64,000 nucleotides of DNA. Source: UBA6109 sp035366835 (GTDB lineage Bacteria > Desulfobacterota > Syntrophia > Syntrophales > UBA6109). The stretch is taken from the NCBI GenBank assembly GCA_035366835.1, contig DAOSIS010000008.1, forward strand, positions 1-64,000. The letters are read 5' to 3'. A model generated the notes under the pieces. The model saw nothing but the letters and a program-made list of their open reading frames with translations, made no database searches and had not been told where the DNA came from. Made by a program: the position numbers and the translations under genes. Below, piece after piece: positions 1 through 8,955 of this stretch (its first letter is position 1; every line of letters starts with the position of its first letter).

Positions 1-267
1 AGCTTCGTGCTGCAGAATCACGTGAAGAATTTCGTGATGAAGGGGAATTTTGCCGAAGGGGTTTTCCCGGTCGACTACATCATGAAGGACTTGAACCTGG
101 CGATGGTGACGGCCGAGAAGTACCACGTGCCCCAGTATTTCGGTTCGCTGGCATACCAGGCGTACGAATTCGCCAGGGCGGCCGGCTACAGCAAGCAGTA
201 CTACCCGGCGGTGATCCAGATCTTGGAGAAGCTGGTCGGCGTCGAAGTTCGGGGAAAAACGGAATAG
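1..267 (+). CDS. NAD-dependent beta-hydroxyacid dehydrogenase (3-hydroxyisobutyrate dehydrogenase family), C-terminal fragment
   Basis: The reading frame is open from base 1 and ends at a stop at 267, so only the last 88 residues of a gene that begins outside the window are present. The segment with KDLNLAMVTAEKYHVP followed by a helical tail resembles the all-alpha C-terminal domain of 3-hydroxyisobutyrate/6-phosphogluconate dehydrogenase-like oxidoreductases, in which the KD(L) motif lies near the active site. The NAD-binding Rossmann domain is missing, so substrate cannot be judged. It lies 126 bp upstream of a TAXI TRAP transporter on the same strand, which fits a catabolic operon. The family call is by motif memory and moderately sure. 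Confidence 0.6.
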   Translation, partial: SFVLQNHVKNFVMKGNFAEGVFPVDYIMKDLNLAMVTAEKYHVPQYFGSLAYQAYEFARAAGYSKQYYPAVIQILEKLVGVEVRGKTE

Positions 268-393
268 AGGAACCGCCCCCGGGGATCCGCAGGGCGGCGA
301 CGCCGGACTGCGGGTCGGGGACGGCACGGCGTGCGGAGAGAGCGTAGAAGGTTGTCCCCCGTCGGACTGATGAAAAGGACAAAGGAGGAAAGT

Positions 394-1383
394 ATGAAGA
401 AGCTCGCGGCCCTAATTTTGACCCTGGCGATCATCGGACTGGTGCTGACTCCCGCGGAAGGAACCGCGGCAACGAAGTATCTCACCATCGGCAGCACGTC
501 GACCTCGTCCAGCCATTACCCCTATTTCGTGGCGGTGGCGAAAGTCCTCAACGACTATGTCCCGGGCGTGAATGCGACAGTCGTCGCCACCGGAGCCTCG
601 GTGGACAATCTGAAGAGAATCGCCAAAGGCCAGGCGGACATGGGGCTCGTGACATTGGACGCGGGCTACATGGCCTATCATGCGGTCGGCAGCTGGAAGG
701 ACGCACCGATGAAGAAGCAGCGCGTGATGTGGCTCTACATGACGACAGCCGTCCATTTCGTCGCGAGGGAAGACAGCGGAATCAAGACCCTCTATGACTT
801 GAACAAGAAGAAATTTCATCCCGCGATGAGGGGCTCCGCCACGGAAGCCTCTTCCATGGCGATGATGAAGGTCCTCGGCATCGAGCCCGACTATTATCGG
901 GGCGACACGGGAGATGCGGTCAACATGATGAAGGACAACCGCATTGCCGCCATGTGCAAGAGCGGCATGGGAAAGCAGTTCGACGCCTCCATTATGGACA
1001 TCGCGACGTTCACGCCGGTCCGCGCCCTGGAGTTCAAGGACAAGGATATCGCCAAAATCAGCGAAGCGCTGCCCTGGATTTCCTGGTTGACGATACCGGC
1101 GGGAACGATCAAGGGGATGGGTGAATTCAAGACGGTTGCAAACGTGAATTTTGTGATGGGGAACGAGGATATCCCCGAAGACATCGCATACAAAGCCGTA
1201 AAGGCGATTTGCGAGCACATGGACATCCAGGTCGCTGCGTTCCCGGCCATGAAGGGCCTGAACATCCCGGCGGCGACCTTGGAAGCAGTGACGTCCGTCG
1301 GCAAACCGATCCCGCTGCACCGGGGTTCCGTCAAGTACTTCAAGGAACTGGGACTGAATGTCGGGAAGGAACTGATTCCGTAA
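394..1383 (+). CDS. TAXI family TRAP transporter solute-binding protein
   Basis: This 329-residue protein has an N-terminal signal peptide (Lys-Lys followed by a hydrophobic stretch to about residue 22, Ala-rich cleavage region) and then the TAXI-type start YLTIGSTSTSSSHYPYFVAV. That pattern is typical of periplasmic receptors of tripartite ATP-independent transporters, which capture organic anions such as glutamate or other carboxylates. The start at 394 is chosen because AAGGAGG lies just upstream; a longer in-frame start at 331 would bury the signal peptide. The next gene is a fused TRAP permease, the normal partner of TAXI receptors. The substrate cannot be read from the sequence. Confidence 0.9.
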   Translation: MKKLAALILTLAIIGLVLTPAEGTAATKYLTIGSTSTSSSHYPYFVAVAKVLNDYVPGVNATVVATGASVDNLKRIAKGQADMGLVTLDAGYMAYHAVGSWKDAPMKKQRVMWLYMTTAVHFVAREDSGIKTLYDLNKKKFHPAMRGSATEASSMAMMKVLGIEPDYYRGDTGDAVNMMKDNRIAAMCKSGMGKQFDASIMDIATFTPVRALEFKDKDIAKISEALPWISWLTIPAGTIKGMGEFKTVANVNFVMGNEDIPEDIAYKAVKAICEHMDIQVAAFPAMKGLNIPAATLEAVTSVGKPIPLHRGSVKYFKELGLNVGKELIP

Positions 1384-1468
1384 AGGGGAAGGGTGAGCGC
1401 GCTCTTGAACAGAAACGCGCTCACCCCGTTCGTCCAATCCGGCAGGTCCGTGCGGGGGAGGGGTCGCA

Positions 1469-3412
1469 ATGGCAAGCAACGCTCAGCCAGAGAAGATCAA
1501 TATAGATGTAGAAAAAGTCGACGTAGATTTCGAAGAAGCACCGATGCGCAGCTTGCAGGGCGGCGTAGCGACCCTCATCATGGTCGTCAGCATCGCTTTC
1601 GCCTTTTTTCAGTTTTACACGGCTGCATTCGGGACCCTGCCCAACATCATCCAGCGGGCCGTGCACGTCGGCTTCGCCTTTTTCCTCTGTTTCGCGCTGG
1701 TGCCGGCCATCCAGACGCGTGCCAAGAAGGAAACTCGCATTCCCTGGTGGGACATGACGTTCATGCTTCTCAGCGTGATCGCCGTCGTCTACGTGATCGC
1801 GAACTATGAATGGATTCTCGATCATCCGGCCGAATCGGACACGGTGGACGTGATCCTGGGCCTGGTCACCATTGCGCTTCTCTTGGAAGCGGGAAGAAGA
1901 ACGCTCGGTATCACCTTCCCGATACTGATGCTGGTATTCCTGCTCTACGGATTCTTCGGTCCCTATTTTCCGGGCCTATGGGCGCACCGGGGCATCGGCA
2001 TCGAGGAGATGGTGCAGGAACTGTTTCTTTCCGACCGTGGCATCTGGGGGATGGTCACGGGGATATCCGCGACAGTCGTGGCCATGTTCATCATCTTCGG
2101 CGCCGCCCTTTCTTTCACGGGAGGTGCGCAGGTATTCTTGGATTTTGCCCTGAGGATTGCAGGGCGCCTGAAGGGGGGCGCCGGAAAGATATCGGTCGTC
2201 TCCAGCAGTCTCTTCGGCATGATTTCCGGCAGCGCAGTGGCCAACGTCGGGGTGGACGGCGCCATCACGATTCCCATGATGAAGAAATTCGGTTACCGCA
2301 AGGAATTGGCGGCGGCCATCGAGGCGACTGCCTCCACGGGCGGTCAGCTCGCGCCGCCGGTCATGGGAGCGGGCGCCTTCATCATGGCAGAAATGCTGGG
2401 GACGCCTTATGTGAAGATCTGTGCAGCGGCGGCGATCCCGGCTTTCCTTTACTACTATGCCCTGTGGTTCTCCATTCAATTTGAAACGGAAAAGATCGGC
2501 GTCGAGAAGGTGTCACCCGATCTGATTCCCACCTTCAAATCGATCCTGAAGATCAAGCGCAGCCTGCCGCTGATCGTCCCCGTGCTGGTGTTCCTGGCGT
2601 TCTTGATCACCGGAAAGACGCCGGAGTTCAGTTGCGTGTTGGCGGTCGGCGCCGGTCTGGTGCTCTACTTCGCGACCAGAAAAGGCTGGGACGAGCTCAG
2701 GGCGGCAGCCCGGAGTTTCCTCAAATGCATGGAAGGGGCGGGGCATTCTCTGCTCGTCATCGCCTGCATCTGCACATCCGCTTCCGTGATCGTTGGAGTC
2801 ATCAACTCCACGGGCCTGGGGATCAAGTTCTCCGAATTGGTCGTGAGCTTCAGCGGCGGCAATCTGTTTCCCGCCTTGGTGATCACCATGTTCGTGTCCC
2901 TCATCCTCGGCATGGGCGTACCCACGACGGCGGCTTATCTGCTGGCCGTTTCCGTCTGCGGCACGGCCTTGATCCGCATGGGCGTCGATCCGCTGCAGGC
3001 CCATCTCTTTGTCTTCTACTTCGCGATCATTTCGGCCATCACGCCCCCCGTTGCACCGGGGATCTACTTTTCGGCCGCCATCGGCAAGGCCGATGTCTGG
3101 ATTTCCGGTTACTATGCTCTGAGGCTGGCGGCAGCGGGCTTTATCGTCCCCTTCATGTTCGTCTATGGCGGGGAGCTCCTTCTAATCGGCAAACCGCTCA
3201 ACGTTGTGATTGCTTTCATCACTGCGACGATCGGCACGCTTTGTCTTGCCGGCGGATGCACCGGGTATTTTCTGAAGAAGCTGCACTGGCTGGACAGGCT
3301 CGTACTGATCGCTGCGGCTTTCCTTCTCATCAAACCGGGGTGGATCACCGATGTCATCGGGCTCGTGCTGATGGCGATGATTATTGCCAAGCAGAAGTAT
3401 TTCCAGAAATAA
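1469..3412 (+). CDS. TRAP transporter fused permease subunit (DctQM fusion, TAXI type)
   Basis: This 647-residue polytopic membrane protein has about four N-terminal hydrophobic segments (DctQ-like small permease, roughly residues 25-150), followed by a long DctM-like large permease of about a dozen segments. DctM-like signatures include GMISGSAVANVGVDGAITIPMM and GMGVPTTAAYLLA. Fused permeases are the usual partners of TAXI binding proteins, and such a gene lies 85 bp upstream. The system would drive solute uptake with a sodium or proton gradient. A GGGAGGGG ribosome-binding site precedes the ATG. The last 100 residues carry extra hydrophobic segments, as in other fused forms. Confidence 0.92.
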   Translation: MASNAQPEKINIDVEKVDVDFEEAPMRSLQGGVATLIMVVSIAFAFFQFYTAAFGTLPNIIQRAVHVGFAFFLCFALVPAIQTRAKKETRIPWWDMTFMLLSVIAVVYVIANYEWILDHPAESDTVDVILGLVTIALLLEAGRRTLGITFPILMLVFLLYGFFGPYFPGLWAHRGIGIEEMVQELFLSDRGIWGMVTGISATVVAMFIIFGAALSFTGGAQVFLDFALRIAGRLKGGAGKISVVSSSLFGMISGSAVANVGVDGAITIPMMKKFGYRKELAAAIEATASTGGQLAPPVMGAGAFIMAEMLGTPYVKICAAAAIPAFLYYYALWFSIQFETEKIGVEKVSPDLIPTFKSILKIKRSLPLIVPVLVFLAFLITGKTPEFSCVLAVGAGLVLYFATRKGWDELRAAARSFLKCMEGAGHSLLVIACICTSASVIVGVINSTGLGIKFSELVVSFSGGNLFPALVITMFVSLILGMGVPTTAAYLLAVSVCGTALIRMGVDPLQAHLFVFYFAIISAITPPVAPGIYFSAAIGKADVWISGYYALRLAAAGFIVPFMFVYGGELLLIGKPLNVVIAFITATIGTLCLAGGCTGYFLKKLHWLDRLVLIAAAFLLIKPGWITDVIGLVLMAMIIAKQKYFQK

Positions 3413-3568
3413 TCGGTGGGCGATGCGCAGCGGTTTGGTGGAAAGGGTCGAATACTGATGGGGAAACACGTCGGAACCTTGAGGGTGTAGGCGGGAAAGT
3501 CGGATATCGGAACGGTATTCGGTCAGTATGCATTCAAGATGAACAAATTCAGAAAGAGAGGTTATTCA

Positions 3569-4630
3569 ATGACAGACCAGAAGAAAAAGGATGGAGTGAC
3601 AAGACGCGATTTCGTCAGGGGCGCTGCTGCGGGGCTTGGCGGAGCGGCGGCGGTATTGGGTTTCCCGGGAATCCTCACGGCACAGAGCAAGCCCATCCGG
3701 TGGAGGCTTCAGGGATACTATCCCAGCACCGCCTCAGCCGGGAAATTCGGCCCCCTCTGGGCGAAAGGTATTACGGAGCTGACGGGAGGGCGTTTGACGG
3801 TTGAATATTCCGAGCCGGGTGCGATTGTCCCCGTCGGCGAGTCGTTCCAGAACGTCGCGGACGGCACGATTGACGCATGCCAGGCCTTCTCGAACTTCTA
3901 CCGGGGGATCTTCCCCGAGACGGACATCGAGGCCGGCTTGCCCTTCGCTTGGGAGACGCCCTTCGAGATGCACGACGCATTCTACAATCGCGGCCTCCTG
4001 GAGGAGATCCGCAAGATCTACGCGGAACACAATATCTTCTACTGCTGCCCCTGCTATGGAAACCTGATCTACGGGTTCTCCACGGTGAAGCCGATCCGGA
4101 AAGCGGCTGACATGAAGGGGATGAAGATTCGCGACCTGGGACTTTCCGCAGACTGGGTGGCCTCCTATGGCGCTTCACCCACCAGTCTCCCTGCAGGCGA
4201 GATGTACATGGCGCTGAAGATGAAGACGATCGACGGCGTCCACTACGGAGCAGCCGTACTGGAGGATCTGAAGATCGGCGAGGTGTGCAAGTACTTCCTG
4301 ATCGAACCCAATACGGGCACCTGTTCCATGAACCTCTTCTGTTCCATGAAATCGTACAACAAGCTGCCGGACGACCTGAAGAAGATCGTAAGAGAATACA
4401 GTCTCCCGCTGGCTCTTCCCGCCACCCTGATATGGGATGAAAAGCGGAGCCTGGCGGAGATCTCCAAGAAATACGGTGTCGAGGCCATTCGCTGGCCGAA
4501 GGCGGAAGTGGATAAGGGCAGGGCCTACATGATCGAGAAGCTCTGGCCGAAGGTGGCCTCTAAGAGCGCGCGCTGCAAGAAGCTGGTCGACATGGTCGTC
4601 GCGCAGGCCAAGCACTATGGAAAGATCTAA
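3569..4630 (+). CDS. dctP: TRAP transporter substrate-binding protein DctP, Tat-exported
   Basis: This 353-residue receptor carries a twin-arginine signal (TRRDFVRGAAAGLGGAAAV, residues about 10-28), so it is probably folded before export. The mature part has DctP features: WRLQGYYPSTA, a central segment with VGESFQNVADGTIDACQ, and the MKGMKIRDLGL region typical of the hinge. The start at 3569 has a GAGAGG site upstream; an ATG at 3539 in frame lacks one. Small and large permease genes (dctQ, dctM) follow at once, giving a complete three-part transporter. The predicted substrate is an organic acid, not further resolvable. Confidence 0.9.
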   Translation: MTDQKKKDGVTRRDFVRGAAAGLGGAAAVLGFPGILTAQSKPIRWRLQGYYPSTASAGKFGPLWAKGITELTGGRLTVEYSEPGAIVPVGESFQNVADGTIDACQAFSNFYRGIFPETDIEAGLPFAWETPFEMHDAFYNRGLLEEIRKIYAEHNIFYCCPCYGNLIYGFSTVKPIRKAADMKGMKIRDLGLSADWVASYGASPTSLPAGEMYMALKMKTIDGVHYGAAVLEDLKIGEVCKYFLIEPNTGTCSMNLFCSMKSYNKLPDDLKKIVREYSLPLALPATLIWDEKRSLAEISKKYGVEAIRWPKAEVDKGRAYMIEKLWPKVASKSARCKKLVDMVVAQAKHYGKI

Positions 4631-4714
4631 ACGGAGTTCTGTCATTGAACGGTAGACGGCGGCGAGGGGAGACGCTCCCTGCGGCCGCCGTCCACCCATT
4701 CAAGGAGGCGGGTA

Positions 4715-5236
4715 ATGTCGGCAGCAAAAAAATTCATCAAAATCGTCGACCGCGTGAACGACGTCGTCGGGGAAGCCATCAGTTATCTGGTCGTTCCCCT
4801 CACACTGATCGTCGTTTTCGAAGTCATGATGCGCTATGTCTTCAACGCCCCGACCCTTTGGGCCTGGGACGTCAACATGTACCTCGGCGGGTTGCTGGCG
4901 ATGATGGGGGCCGCGTACGTCCATCTGTACAAGGGCCACGTCACGGTCGATTTCCTGTTGGAAAAATGGCAGCCGAAGAACAGGGCCCTTCTCGACCTGA
5001 TCCTCTCTCCCCTTGTCATCCTGCCCCTCATCATCCTCTTCTGGCTGGGATGGGAAGCTGCCTGGAAATCGTTTCAGTTTAATGAAAAATTCACTTCCCT
5101 TTGGGAGCCGCCGATCTGGCCCCTGAGGTTTGCGATACCGATCGGAGGGTTGTTGTTCCTGCTGCAGGCGATTTCCAAGTTCCTGAGCGACCTGATCCGC
5201 TACCGTGAATTGAAGGAACAGGAAGGAGAAAACTGA
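4715..5236 (+). CDS. dctQ: TRAP transporter small permease DctQ
   Basis: This 173-residue protein has four predicted membrane segments and DctQ-family signatures such as the FEVMMRYVFNAPTLWAWDV region, the Trp-rich stretch that follows the second helix in this family. It forms the membrane complex with the DctM protein encoded immediately downstream; the two genes share the last base of the stop codon at 5236. GGAGGCGGG precedes the start. Together with the Tat-exported receptor at 3569 it completes the second TRAP transporter of the window. Confidence 0.9.
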   Translation: MSAAKKFIKIVDRVNDVVGEAISYLVVPLTLIVVFEVMMRYVFNAPTLWAWDVNMYLGGLLAMMGAAYVHLYKGHVTVDFLLEKWQPKNRALLDLILSPLVILPLIILFWLGWEAAWKSFQFNEKFTSLWEPPIWPLRFAIPIGGLLFLLQAISKFLSDLIRYRELKEQEGEN

Positions 5237-6549
5237 TGGATCTCGGTCTTATTTCATTCTTAATGGTGGTCACCCTGCTGATCCTCCTTTTCCTGGGACT
5301 GCCGATCACCTTTTGTCTGATCAGCACGGCCCTGATCTTCACGGTATTCTTCTGGGGTCCGGCAAAGATGACGGTGCTGGTCACGTCCACTTTCGGAAAC
5401 ATGACAAACCCGACGTTTCTCGCCATCCCCTTATTTATTTACATGGCAGCAGTCCTTCAATCGTCCGGGATCACGGACGACCTCTTTGAGGCCATCTGGA
5501 AGTGGCTGGGAGGGGTGAGAGGGGGATTGGCCGTCGCGAGCGTCATTGCGATCACGATCCTTTCGGCGATGACCGGCGTAGGCGCAACGGGCATTTTCAC
5601 GATCGGCATGATCGCCTACCCGCAGATGATGAAGCGGGGATACGACCAGGCGATCGCGATCGGCCCCATTCCGCCGGCCAGTTCTCTGGGACCGTTGATT
5701 CCGCCGAGCAACATCATGATCATTCTGGGCGGTTTTGCCTCGCTGTCCGTGGGCGCGCTTTTCATGGGCGGATTCGTTCCCGGCTTCCTGATCAGCCTCG
5801 GATTCATCATCTACATCCTGGTTCGGTGCTACCTGAAGCCTGAGTTGGCGCCTGTCATACCGGTGGAAGAACGTCCTTCCATGCGTGAGAAACTCGTCGC
5901 CGCGCGGGGTGTGGCATTGCCTATTCTCCTCGTGCTGGCTGTTCTCGGCGGTATCTGGACCGGCGTCACGACGGCCATCGAAGGTGCCGGCGTCGGGGCC
6001 TTCGGGGCCATGATCTGCGCCGTGCTTAAACACAGGCTGAACCTCAAGAGCCTCCGGGAATCGGTTACGGGAACCCTCAAGGCGAGCACCATGGTCATGT
6101 GGCTTCTCATCGGCGGGAGCTGCTACGCAGCCTTCATGAGCGCTTCCGGGATGTCGGCGTATCTGGGCAGGCAGCTGATGGACCTGCCGATCCCCCCGAT
6201 GGGCATCATCGGCATATTACTATTCATCGTGCTTCTCATGGGGATGTTCATCGATTCCGTCGCGATCATCATGATCACCGTACCGATCTTCTTCCCCATC
6301 GTCAATACCCTGAACTTCGATCCCATCTGGTTCGGCGTGGTCTACACGATTGCGATCATCATCGGGTACATCACCCCACCCTTCGGGTACAACCTGTTCT
6401 ACATGCGGGCGATCATCCCTCAGGAGGTCAGCACCAAGGTGATCTACAATTCCGTCATACCCTATATCCCCATCATGATCGCGGTGATGGCGATCTGCAT
6501 GCTCTTCCCGAAGCTGGTCCTGGTCCTTCCGCAGTGGTTTATCAACTGA
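5236..6549 (+). CDS. dctM: TRAP transporter large permease DctM
   Basis: This 437-residue protein of about twelve membrane segments has DctM-type motifs: LGLPITFCLISTALIF near the N-terminus, SAMTGVGATGIFTIG, GPIPPASSLGPLIPPSNIMI and FIDSVAIIMITVPIFFPI. It is the transport subunit of the DctPQM system. The ATG overlaps the dctQ stop by one base, indicating translational coupling. Its length is normal for the family. A 149-bp gap with no clear terminator separates it from the following small gene, so transcription may continue. Confidence 0.93.
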   Translation: MDLGLISFLMVVTLLILLFLGLPITFCLISTALIFTVFFWGPAKMTVLVTSTFGNMTNPTFLAIPLFIYMAAVLQSSGITDDLFEAIWKWLGGVRGGLAVASVIAITILSAMTGVGATGIFTIGMIAYPQMMKRGYDQAIAIGPIPPASSLGPLIPPSNIMIILGGFASLSVGALFMGGFVPGFLISLGFIIYILVRCYLKPELAPVIPVEERPSMREKLVAARGVALPILLVLAVLGGIWTGVTTAIEGAGVGAFGAMICAVLKHRLNLKSLRESVTGTLKASTMVMWLLIGGSCYAAFMSASGMSAYLGRQLMDLPIPPMGIIGILLFIVLLMGMFIDSVAIIMITVPIFFPIVNTLNFDPIWFGVVYTIAIIIGYITPPFGYNLFYMRAIIPQEVSTKVIYNSVIPYIPIMIAVMAICMLFPKLVLVLPQWFIN

Positions 6550-6698
6550 TAGGAGCGAAGGGGGAGATGCGCGGTTGCGGAATTTCGAAGGTCCGGAGAG
6601 AGTTGTTCCAGCAGCGATGCAGCGGACAGGACCGGGGAGCTAGCCCGGAATACCGTCCTGAAGGAACCGACCAACAATCTAAGAGGAGGTGCAATTTC

Positions 6699-7121
6699 AT
6701 GTCAGGAGCTTCAAAGACTTCGATGGAGCGGCTGGAGGAGAAGCTGTGCACCCGCTTCGAACAGGCTGTTCCGAAGCGCGTCAACAGCGATTCTCATTTC
6801 GTCTGGCGCGGCAGGAATCTGACCGCCGACTGTCTCCTGCAGATCGGGAGCGTCCAGTATCTGATCCGCTTCGAGCAGGGGGCCATCAAGGAGTGCCGCA
6901 GGGGCCTGCCGCTGATGTGCTCCTGGGACTTCGCGGTCCGCGGCTCGGCGCGCGCGTGGGAGGAGCTGTGGCAGGATCCTCCCAAGGCGGGCTGGCACGA
7001 CATCGGCGCGCTGATCAAGCGCGGCGAGATGACGATGGAAGGGAAACTCCATCCGCTGATCGCGAATCTCCAGTATTTCAAGGACATGATGGAGCTGCCG
7101 AGGAAAGGAGGTTCAAAATGA
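6699..7121 (+). CDS. small protein of unknown function, possibly SCP2-like lipid-binding
   Basis: This 140-residue soluble protein has no signal peptide. The start at 6699 is set by AAGAGGAGG about eight bases upstream; the much longer open frame that precedes it lies over dctM and is a shadow. The middle part (LLQIGSVQYLIRFEQGAIKE, then a segment with AWEELWQDPPKAGWHDIGAL, then a MEGKLHPLIANL stretch) has the ordering of SCP2 sterol-carrier-like domains: a beta strand, a helix beginning with a Trp, and a 'G ... gd' helix. I only regard this as suggestive. It is translationally coupled (ATGA overlap) to the alpha/beta hydrolase, so the two likely act on the same compound. Confidence 0.55.
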   Translation: MSGASKTSMERLEEKLCTRFEQAVPKRVNSDSHFVWRGRNLTADCLLQIGSVQYLIRFEQGAIKECRRGLPLMCSWDFAVRGSARAWEELWQDPPKAGWHDIGALIKRGEMTMEGKLHPLIANLQYFKDMMELPRKGGSK

Positions 7122-7981
7122 AGAAGACCGCTGTAGAGCCCATCGTCGGCCGTTACACCACCGTGTCCATCATGGGGGAGGACTGCCGGATCTATTTCGA
7201 GGAAGCCGGCCAGGGGATTCCGTTCCTCTGCGTTCCGACGGCCGGTTCGGACACCCGCCAGTTCCGTCACATGATGTGCGATGAAGACATCACGAAGAAG
7301 TTCCGCGTGATCACCTTCGACATGCCCTGGCACGGAAAATCCTACCCTCCCGTCGGCTGGGAGAAGCGTGAATACAAACTCAGCGGAGAGCTCTTCATGC
7401 AGACGATCCGGTCGGTATCGGCTGCCCTGGGCCTGGATCGCCCCGTGTTCATGGGATGCTCCATCGGCGGCCGGATCACCCTTCAGCTCGCGAATTTCTA
7501 CGGTAAGGAATTCCGCGCCCTGATCGGCCTGGAGGCGGCGGACTACCAGACGACGTGGTACGACAGGAAATGGCTGCACCGCAGCGACGTGCACGGCGGC
7601 GAGGTGTCCGCGGCGATCGTTTCGGGTCTGCTTTCACCCACCAGTCCGGAGGTGCACCGGCAGGAGACCCTGTGGCAGTACATGCAGAGCGGCCCGGGGG
7701 TATTCGGCGGCGACCTCTATTACTATCACGTGGACAGCGACCTGCGCGGAAAACTGGGCGGAATCAATACGAAAACATGTCCTCTCTATCTGCTGACCGG
7801 CGAGTACGACTACTCCTGCAGGCCGGAGGATACGCTGCGCACCGCCAAATCGATTCCCGGCGCAAAAGCCAAAGTGATGAAGGGAATCGGGCATTTCCCC
7901 ATGAGCGAGAATCCGGCGCAGTTCAAGAAATACATCATGCCGGTGCTGAACGACATCGTGAAGCGCGAAAAGAAGTCCTAG
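7118..7981 (+). CDS. alpha/beta hydrolase
   Basis: This 287-residue protein has the alpha/beta hydrolase plan: the nucleophile elbow GCSIGG (Ser about residue 112), the preceding VITFDMPWHGKS loop with the oxyanion region, a late acidic residue in LTGEYDYSC, and the catalytic His in KGIGHFPMSENP. No signal peptide, so cytoplasmic. The start at 7118 follows AAAGGAGG and overlaps the upstream stop as ATGA. In this family the substrate may be an ester, a C-C bonded ring-cleavage product or an epoxide; the neighbouring TRAP transporter suggests catabolism of an imported acid. A strong terminator follows. Confidence 0.87.
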   Translation: MKKTAVEPIVGRYTTVSIMGEDCRIYFEEAGQGIPFLCVPTAGSDTRQFRHMMCDEDITKKFRVITFDMPWHGKSYPPVGWEKREYKLSGELFMQTIRSVSAALGLDRPVFMGCSIGGRITLQLANFYGKEFRALIGLEAADYQTTWYDRKWLHRSDVHGGEVSAAIVSGLLSPTSPEVHRQETLWQYMQSGPGVFGGDLYYYHVDSDLRGKLGGINTKTCPLYLLTGEYDYSCRPEDTLRTAKSIPGAKAKVMKGIGHFPMSENPAQFKKYIMPVLNDIVKREKKS

Positions 7982-8074
7982 GCCGAAGGCGCGCCGCGGC
8001 ATCGGCCCCGCATCACGCGATGCCCCGCGGCAGCGGACCATTCGACCGGTCCATCCCGAGGAACGGAGAAAGGA

Positions 8075-8105
8075 CCCGGCGAGATCCTCGCCGGGCCTTT
8101 TCTTT
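8075..8105 (+). terminator. Rho-independent terminator behind the alpha/beta hydrolase gene
   Basis: A perfect nine-base stem (CCCGGCGAG / CTCGCCGGG, loop ATC) is followed by CC and a pyrimidine run TTTTCTTTTC. It closes the TRAP/hydrolase operon. Confidence 0.88.
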
Positions 8106-8390
8106 TCTCTCCCGCCGGCAGACAATGCCGCCGTAAGGGTTTTCGAAGGCACAAATCAGTCTACGCCTCATTGAGACGTCCGCCGCGATTGTATATCCCT
8201 ATAACATGAAGAATCCCGATGATCTGTACCGCAGAGGAGGCGGGATCCCCCTGCGGAGGCGATGGTGGTTCCGGCAGGGCCGGTGCTCGTCCGCGGAGGC
8301 CGCACAGGCGGCGCTCTGCTGCGCGGAGACCGGTGCGTGCCGAGGGATGCGGGGTTTCCTCAGGAAGAAAAGGAGAAGGGGCTTTTCGGC

Positions 8391-8936
8391 ATGAAGAAGA
8401 CGGGTCTTTCCTTCATCGTGGTACTGTCGGCGTTCTTCCTTCCCTGGGTCAACGGGGTTCCTCACGCTGAGGACAAATTCACCCTGATGGCGCCGAACGG
8501 AATATCCTTTTCCGAGATCCGGGGATACGAGACCTGGGACGTGATCGCGCCCAGCTACAGGACCGACAACAAGGAGTTGCGGATCATCCTCGGAAACAGC
8601 GCCATGATCGATTCGTACAAGAGCGGCGTCCCCGGAAACGGCAAAGCGTTCTCCGACGGATCGATTGTCGTGAAGATCGGCTGGGCGGAAAGACAGAGCC
8701 CGTCCTTCCCCGTCGCCTATGAGCCCGGTGAACTTCGCCGCGTCGAATTCATCGTGAAAGATTCGAAACGTTTTCCCCAGACCGGCGGGTGGGCTTACGC
8801 CAGATTTGTCTACGACGCGAAAACCGCGACATTCACGCCATGGGGCAAGGATGCCTCTTTTGCACAGGAGTGCTTCCGGTGCCACAACGTGGTGAAGGAC
8901 AGGGATTACATCTTCACCGGGTATCCGCAGAGGTGA
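8391..8936 (+). CDS. cytochrome P460-like periplasmic haem protein
   Basis: This 181-residue protein has a signal peptide (KKTGLSFIVVLSAFFLP, cleavage near residue 25) and one CXXCH haem-binding motif (CFRCH) near the C-terminus. The body has the order of P460 proteins: a GYETWDVIAPSYR segment, an ILGN...A segment, a FSDGSIVVKIGW strand and a WAYARFVYDAKT strand. Family members bind haem c and some oxidise hydroxylamine or reduce nitrogen oxides, but the crosslinking Lys cannot be fixed by eye. The start follows AGGAGAAGGGG. It sits 20 bp ahead of the formate dehydrogenase locus and may be cotranscribed with it. Confidence 0.78.
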   Translation: MKKTGLSFIVVLSAFFLPWVNGVPHAEDKFTLMAPNGISFSEIRGYETWDVIAPSYRTDNKELRIILGNSAMIDSYKSGVPGNGKAFSDGSIVVKIGWAERQSPSFPVAYEPGELRRVEFIVKDSKRFPQTGGWAYARFVYDAKTATFTPWGKDASFAQECFRCHNVVKDRDYIFTGYPQR

Positions 8937-8955
8937 AGGCCGCCTCTGCGGGACG

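Noticed and set aside
8206..8394. A 62-codon open frame ahead of the cytochrome P460-like gene
   Set aside because: It has no clear ribosome-binding site, an Arg/Cys-rich composition typical of GC-rich noise, and overlaps the start of the real gene.
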